DNA of 8,670 nt, taken from contig UPZS01000057.1 of assembly GCA_900538905.1 (NCBI GenBank), positions 1-8,670 on the forward strand, read 5' to 3'. Positions 6,087 through 8,670 of the stretch are shown here, in pieces. The position numbers and the translations under genes are program-made. How positions within the stretch are numbered: the stretch's first letter is position 1; each line of letters begins with the position of its first letter. The stretch comes from an uncultured Sutterella sp. GTDB lineage: Bacteria; Pseudomonadota; Gammaproteobacteria; Burkholderiales; Burkholderiaceae_F. The notes under the pieces are model-generated. The model worked only from the letters and a program-made list of their open reading frames with translations, had not been told where the DNA came from and did no database searches.

Positions 6087-7352
6087 CTAAATGTCTCCGT
6101 AGAGATCTTTATGTACCAAAACGGCTACGTTGGAGTCACTCCAGACGTTGAGAGTTGTTTCGATAGCGTCGATCACAGCGTAGAAGGGCAGGATAACGCC
6201 CATAAGCAGAATGGGGACATTCATGCTGGCCAGCAGGCTAGCCGAAAGGAAGAAGCATCCCATCGGAACGCCTGCGTTGCCCACCGCAGCGATCGTGGCA
6301 ATGAAGATCCAGACGGCGAGTGTTGACCAGGTAATGTCAACACCTGCGTTTTGCATGAGGTAGACGACCGTAATCAAAATAAAGGCGGCACATCCGTTCA
6401 TGTTGATGGTTGTGCACATCGGCAGCACAAAGCGCGAAACGCTTTCTTTAACACCGAGATTGACTTCCGAGCAGCGCATGGTTACGGGCAACGTTCCTGC
6501 CGACGACTTCGAGAAGAAAGCGACGGTCAAAGCCGGCAACATGCCCTTAAAGACCCGAATCGGGTTGATGCCGCGCAGCAAAAGAAGCGCAGGCAGCACG
6601 ATGAGCATCTGGATGAAGTTGGCTGAGAGCACCGTTGCGAAATAGGTGCCAAGACCGCCCACGGCAACACCGGCGTTGATTTCTTTGGCCAGCACCGTGA
6701 AAAAGCCGAAGATACCCAACGGAAGAATCATGATGATCCAGCCCACCAGCGTGAAGAGCACAGCCTGAAGGCCCGAGAAGAAGGCCATCAGCACGCGCTG
6801 TTCGCAGCTGTCATGCGGCAGTTTGGCAATGGCGATACCGACGGCGGCGGCAATCAGCAAAACCGAAAGAACGTTGGCCGACAAGAACGGCGCAATCGCG
6901 TTGTCGGGGACAACGGATGTGATGTAGTCAAAGTAGCTCTTGCCTTTGATGCCTGCGATGGCGGCTGACGCTTCGGTCGTGTCGCTTAGGGTTACGTTGG
7001 CGGGCGAAAAGACTTCAAAAAGAATTGCTGCCAGCGAGGCGGCCAAAATTGTGGTCAGAAGCGTGTAGAAAACGCTGTGACGGAAAATGCGTCCGGATTC
7101 CGTAGAACGCGAAATCTGAGAGAGCGTGGCAATGATCGATACGGCGATGATCGGGACCGCGATGAAACGGAACAGACGAATGAAGATCGTCGAAATGAAT
7201 TCGCCCGTCTGAATCCAAAATTCGGAACCGTAAAAGCCGTTGATGAGGCCCAAAATGATGGCGATGACATAGAGGACGGCTTGAATCGTCTGCATCCGTT
7301 TTTCGTGCGGATTCATCACCGGGCGCTGCATCTGTGTGGAGTCTGCAGTCAT
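6087..7352 (-). CDS. Dicarboxylate/amino acid:cation symporter (SDF/DAACS family), probably for a neutral amino acid
   Basis: This is an inner-membrane, sodium-coupled transporter of the GltP/GltPh fold: eight membrane helices and two re-entrant hairpins. In the 421-residue protein the HP1 serine-rich tip is SKSSAGTLPVTMRC (281-294), the TM7 motif is INMNGC (316-321, usually NMDGT), HP2 is GNAGVPMG (358-365), and TM8 is D395-AIETTLNVWSD406. The position of GltPh Arg397, which holds the substrate side-chain carboxylate, is Glu398 here. The E. coli serine/threonine symporter SstT, recalled as DSAETALNSSTD, has Glu at the same place. This argues against aspartate, glutamate or C4-dicarboxylates and suggests a small neutral amino acid, though the HP1 and HP2 tips differ from SstT. 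I chose ATG 7352 over TTG 7373 because GGGGAG sits seven bases upstream. The stop is TAG. The gene has its own promoter region with a palindrome and its own terminator. Confidence 0.9.
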   Translation of the reverse strand: MTADSTQMQRPVMNPHEKRMQTIQAVLYVIAIILGLINGFYGSEFWIQTGEFISTIFIRLFRFIAVPIIAVSIIATLSQISRSTESGRIFRHSVFYTLLTTILAASLAAILFEVFSPANVTLSDTTEASAAIAGIKGKSYFDYITSVVPDNAIAPFLSANVLSVLLIAAAVGIAIAKLPHDSCEQRVLMAFFSGLQAVLFTLVGWIIMILPLGIFGFFTVLAKEINAGVAVGGLGTYFATVLSANFIQMLIVLPALLLLRGINPIRVFKGMLPALTVAFFSKSSAGTLPVTMRCSEVNLGVKESVSRFVLPMCTTINMNGCAAFILITVVYLMQNAGVDITWSTLAVWIFIATIAAVGNAGVPMGCFFLSASLLASMNVPILLMGVILPFYAVIDAIETTLNVWSDSNVAVLVHKDLYGDI

Positions 7353-7359
7353 TTTTTTT

Positions 7360-7365
7360 CTCCCC
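7360..7365 (-). promoter_or_regulatory. Ribosome binding site of the SDF symporter
   Basis: GGGGAG on the minus strand is followed by seven A residues and then ATG 7352. This is ideal spacing and fixes the start against the TTG at 7373. Confidence 0.8.
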
Positions 7366-7381
7366 GAGGTCAAACTTTTTG

Positions 7382-7395
7382 AAAAGTCGACTTTT
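7382..7395. repeat. 14-base palindrome near the symporter transcription start
   Basis: AAAAGTCGACTTTT is perfectly self-complementary. It overlaps and lies just downstream of the proposed -10 element, about 30 bases before the symporter ATG. It could be a DNA-binding site or a chance product of the A/T runs. Confidence 0.35.
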
Positions 7396-7422
7396 TTTAT
7401 GGTGTGAGTTCGCCGAACTCAA
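7394..7422 (-). promoter_or_regulatory. Candidate promoter of the SDF symporter
   Basis: On the minus strand, TTGAGT (7417-7422) and TAAAAA (7394-7399) are separated by 17 bases, resembling sigma-70 -35 and -10 elements. The first is close to consensus, the second weaker. The 17-base palindrome covers the -35 and most of the spacer, as in a repressed promoter. Confidence 0.45.
7405..7421. promoter_or_regulatory. Operator-like palindrome with a partial second copy
   Basis: TGAGTTCGCCGAACTCA has perfect eight-base arms around a single central base. A second TGAGTTCG, continuing as TCGAA, begins 37 bases away at 7442 and matches 12 of the first 13 bases of the palindrome. Position over the candidate promoter suggests a dimeric transcription factor site controlling the symporter. 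No regulator gene is in the window, and I do not recognise the motif. Confidence 0.5.
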
Positions 7423-7448
7423 TCAAACCCAAGTTATCAGCTGAGTTC

Positions 7449-7481
7449 GTCGAAAGGGCAGGCACGGGCGCGTACCTGCCC
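7449..7481 (-). terminator. Probable terminator after the PEBP gene
   Basis: The minus transcript pairs GGGCAGGUACG with CGUGCCUGCCC around a CGCC loop (7456-7481): an 11-base-pair stem with one U-G wobble that would be a C-A mismatch on the other strand. Only a short UUU follows, so termination may be incomplete. Confidence 0.6.
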
Positions 7482-7504
7482 AGAAGTTTCATTAAGGGCA
7501 GGGA

Positions 7505-7960
7505 CTACGGTGTGACGTAGGTTGCCGTGATTTTTGCGGTTGCCAGAGCCATGGCGTTGAGCATGAAGCCTGCGTTGGCGGCGGTGGCGCCGTCGGGCAG
7601 GTCAAGTTTTTCCACCGGCAGTGCCCAAACCGTAAATACGTAGCGGTGCATGCCGTGTCCCGAGGGAGGACAGGCGCCGCCAAAGCCTTTGGTGCCGTAG
7701 TCTGTTGTCAGTTCACGTGCCGGAGCCGCAAGCTTTGCTCCTTCGGCCAGCGTTGTGACATTGGACGGAATGTCGAGTGCAACCCAATGCCACCAGCCGG
7801 AACCGGTCGGAGCGTCCGGATCGTAGCAGGTGACCGCAAAACTCTTTGTTCCCGCCGGGAAGTCGCCCCAGGAAAGTTCGGGAGACAGGTTGCCCCCGTT
7901 AAGGGAGTGCTTGGCGGGCATGCGGGAGCCTTCTTCAAGGCTTAGAGATTTCAAAAACAT
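7505..7960 (-). CDS. YbhB/YbcL family PEBP-like protein (Raf kinase inhibitor-like)
   Basis: This is a small protein of the phosphatidylethanolamine-binding protein family. Bacterial members have a conserved anion-binding pocket, but their physiological ligand is generally unknown. In the 151-residue protein the pocket motifs are plain: CYDPDAPTGSGWWHWV (45-60) and GGACPPSGHGMHRYVFTVWAL (94-113, key residues P98, P99, G101, H105, R106). The length is normal for the cytoplasmic form and no signal peptide is seen; the N-terminus MFLKSLSLEEGSRMP is also typical. I chose ATG 7960 over TTG 7969 because AAGGA (7970-7974) lies nine bases before the ATG and touches the TTG. The stop is TAG. A hairpin follows, so it is probably a single-gene unit. 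The eukaryotic name should not be taken to imply kinase regulation. Confidence 0.93.
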   Translation of the reverse strand: MFLKSLSLEEGSRMPAKHSLNGGNLSPELSWGDFPAGTKSFAVTCYDPDAPTGSGWWHWVALDIPSNVTTLAEGAKLAAPARELTTDYGTKGFGGACPPSGHGMHRYVFTVWALPVEKLDLPDGATAANAGFMLNAMALATAKITATYVTP

Positions 7961-8291
7961 AGTAAACAATCCTTTCGATGCACTGTTGGCAACATGTGAA
8001 TTGCCGATGCAGATCCTCCGATTCTATCCGAGCGATGGGATAAAAACGTACCTGGACAGTCTTTTTGGATTTAGTTTTTCCAGAGCACCTCGAGTCTGTC
8101 ACTGTTGAGGGAAAAATATGAATATGGGTGAGCGAAAGGAGTTCAAGTTTCTATCAAGACAGGAGGAGTAGAAAGAAATTAGCGTGGAGAAAAACCTTTA
8201 AACAGATTCATAGAAGTTGACGAATGACGAGAAAACTATCGGTAATAAGCTGGAGTATTGGAATGTTTGTTTTACATAGTTGATTTCGCTT
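7961..8291. other. Intergenic gap with no supported gene
   Basis: This gap upstream of the PEBP gene is fairly A/T-rich and holds no convincing coding frame. It contains the PEBP ribosome binding site (AAGGA, 7970-7974) and a possible -10, TAGAAT, on the minus strand at 8021-8026, without a recognisable -35. No clear intrinsic terminator for the unrecognised gene on its right is seen. Confidence 0.5.
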
Positions 8292-8669
8292 TTAGCACTT
8301 CGAGTGCTCATAAGCAGTACGAAGCTTGGTGAAAAGTTGTACGTCACCATCGAAGAACCATTTGGCGTTTTCAGCATCTGTTAATTGCATTAAGTTTCGT
8401 GTTGCATCAGCACCTAAAATTTCACGGGCAGCCCATGAACTACAAGAGGCAAGCCGCCTAAGTTCCTTTGTGTGATTTTTGAGCAGATAATCTTTCCAAT
8501 AGGAGTGTTTTCTCAATACGCAAACCACAATATGTCCCAAAGAGTCGAAAGTTACCCAGTTGCTCTCTGTTGAGTAACCTTCTCCGTTCAAATCTCGACC
8601 TTTTAGATTTAGCCAGTAGTTAAAGCCATCACTTAGAAGTTGAACTTCGCTGTTCCAGGCGTCTCTTAG
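8292..8669 (-). CDS. Unrecognised protein, C-terminal part, running off the window edge
   Basis: The frame is open from the window edge to a TAA at 8292-8294, giving at least 125 residues. A TTG at 8591 could be read as a start, but the frame continues upstream without a stop (…NSEVQLLSDGFNYWLNLKGRDLNGEGYSTESNW…) and no Shine-Dalgarno precedes the TTG, so the gene very probably begins outside the window. The protein looks soluble, rich in charged and aromatic residues, with no membrane segment or motif I can name. Base composition seems lower in GC than the neighbouring symporter genes (about 42% in the first 60 bases from 8281), which may mean acquired DNA but is weak evidence on so short a piece. 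Confidence 0.55.
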   Translation of the reverse strand, partial: LRDAWNSEVQLLSDGFNYWLNLKGRDLNGEGYSTESNWVTFDSLGHIVVCVLRKHSYWKDYLLKNHTKELRRLASCSSWAAREILGADATRNLMQLTDAENAKWFFDGDVQLFTKLRTAYEHSKC

Positions 8670-8670
8670 G

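Noticed and set aside
4384..7352. A single operon of putP, the SDF symporter and PEBP
   Set aside because: Convincing terminator hairpins lie between the genes, and the gaps of roughly 150-220 bases hold separate leader or promoter signals.
8160..8168. Strong Shine-Dalgarno-like AGGAGGAG on the plus strand
   Set aside because: No ATG, GTG or TTG follows at a usable distance with an open frame.
8118..8171. Plus-strand 17-codon ORF (ATG to TAG) with GAGG seven bases upstream
   Set aside because: It is very short, has no promoter or terminator, and does not resemble a known small protein. Chance is the simpler explanation.

Overview
The window looks like an ordinary chromosomal stretch of a moderate-GC proteobacterium. 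The PutP protein is very close to the E. coli type, the aminotransferase is the type II BCAT form, and all recognisable genes are metabolic or housekeeping. A gut betaproteobacterium of the Sutterella/Parasutterella kind would fit, but this is a guess from gene style and base composition, not a demonstrated placement.

All supported genes lie on the minus strand, so they read from right to left. From the right edge they are: the 3' part of an unrecognised gene (8292 to the edge); a 331-base gap with little in it; a YbhB/YbcL-type PEBP protein (7505-7960); a sodium-coupled SDF/DAACS amino-acid symporter (6087-7352); the sodium/proline symporter putP (4384-5865); the branched-chain aminotransferase ilvE (3132-4175); and a large UvrD/HelD-type helicase gene (23 to about 2986) interrupted by an in-frame TGA at 2603-2605.

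The PEBP gene, the SDF symporter, putP and ilvE are each followed by a hairpin that looks like an intrinsic terminator. They therefore appear to be separate transcription units rather than one operon. The two sodium symporters and ilvE share an amino-acid uptake and metabolism theme without being visibly co-transcribed. Several candidate start codons are TTG. For PEBP, the SDF symporter and ilvE, a well-placed Shine-Dalgarno sequence supports an ATG slightly downstream instead.

The points most worth a second look are: the in-frame stop that separates the N-terminal membrane-anchor region of the helicase from its motor; the helicase architecture (helicase core with a nuclease-like insertion and three zinc ribbons); a perfect 17-base palindrome with a partial second copy over the symporter promoter; and binding-site substitutions in that symporter. 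I found no CRISPR array, tRNA, rRNA, insertion sequence or convincing new multigene system.
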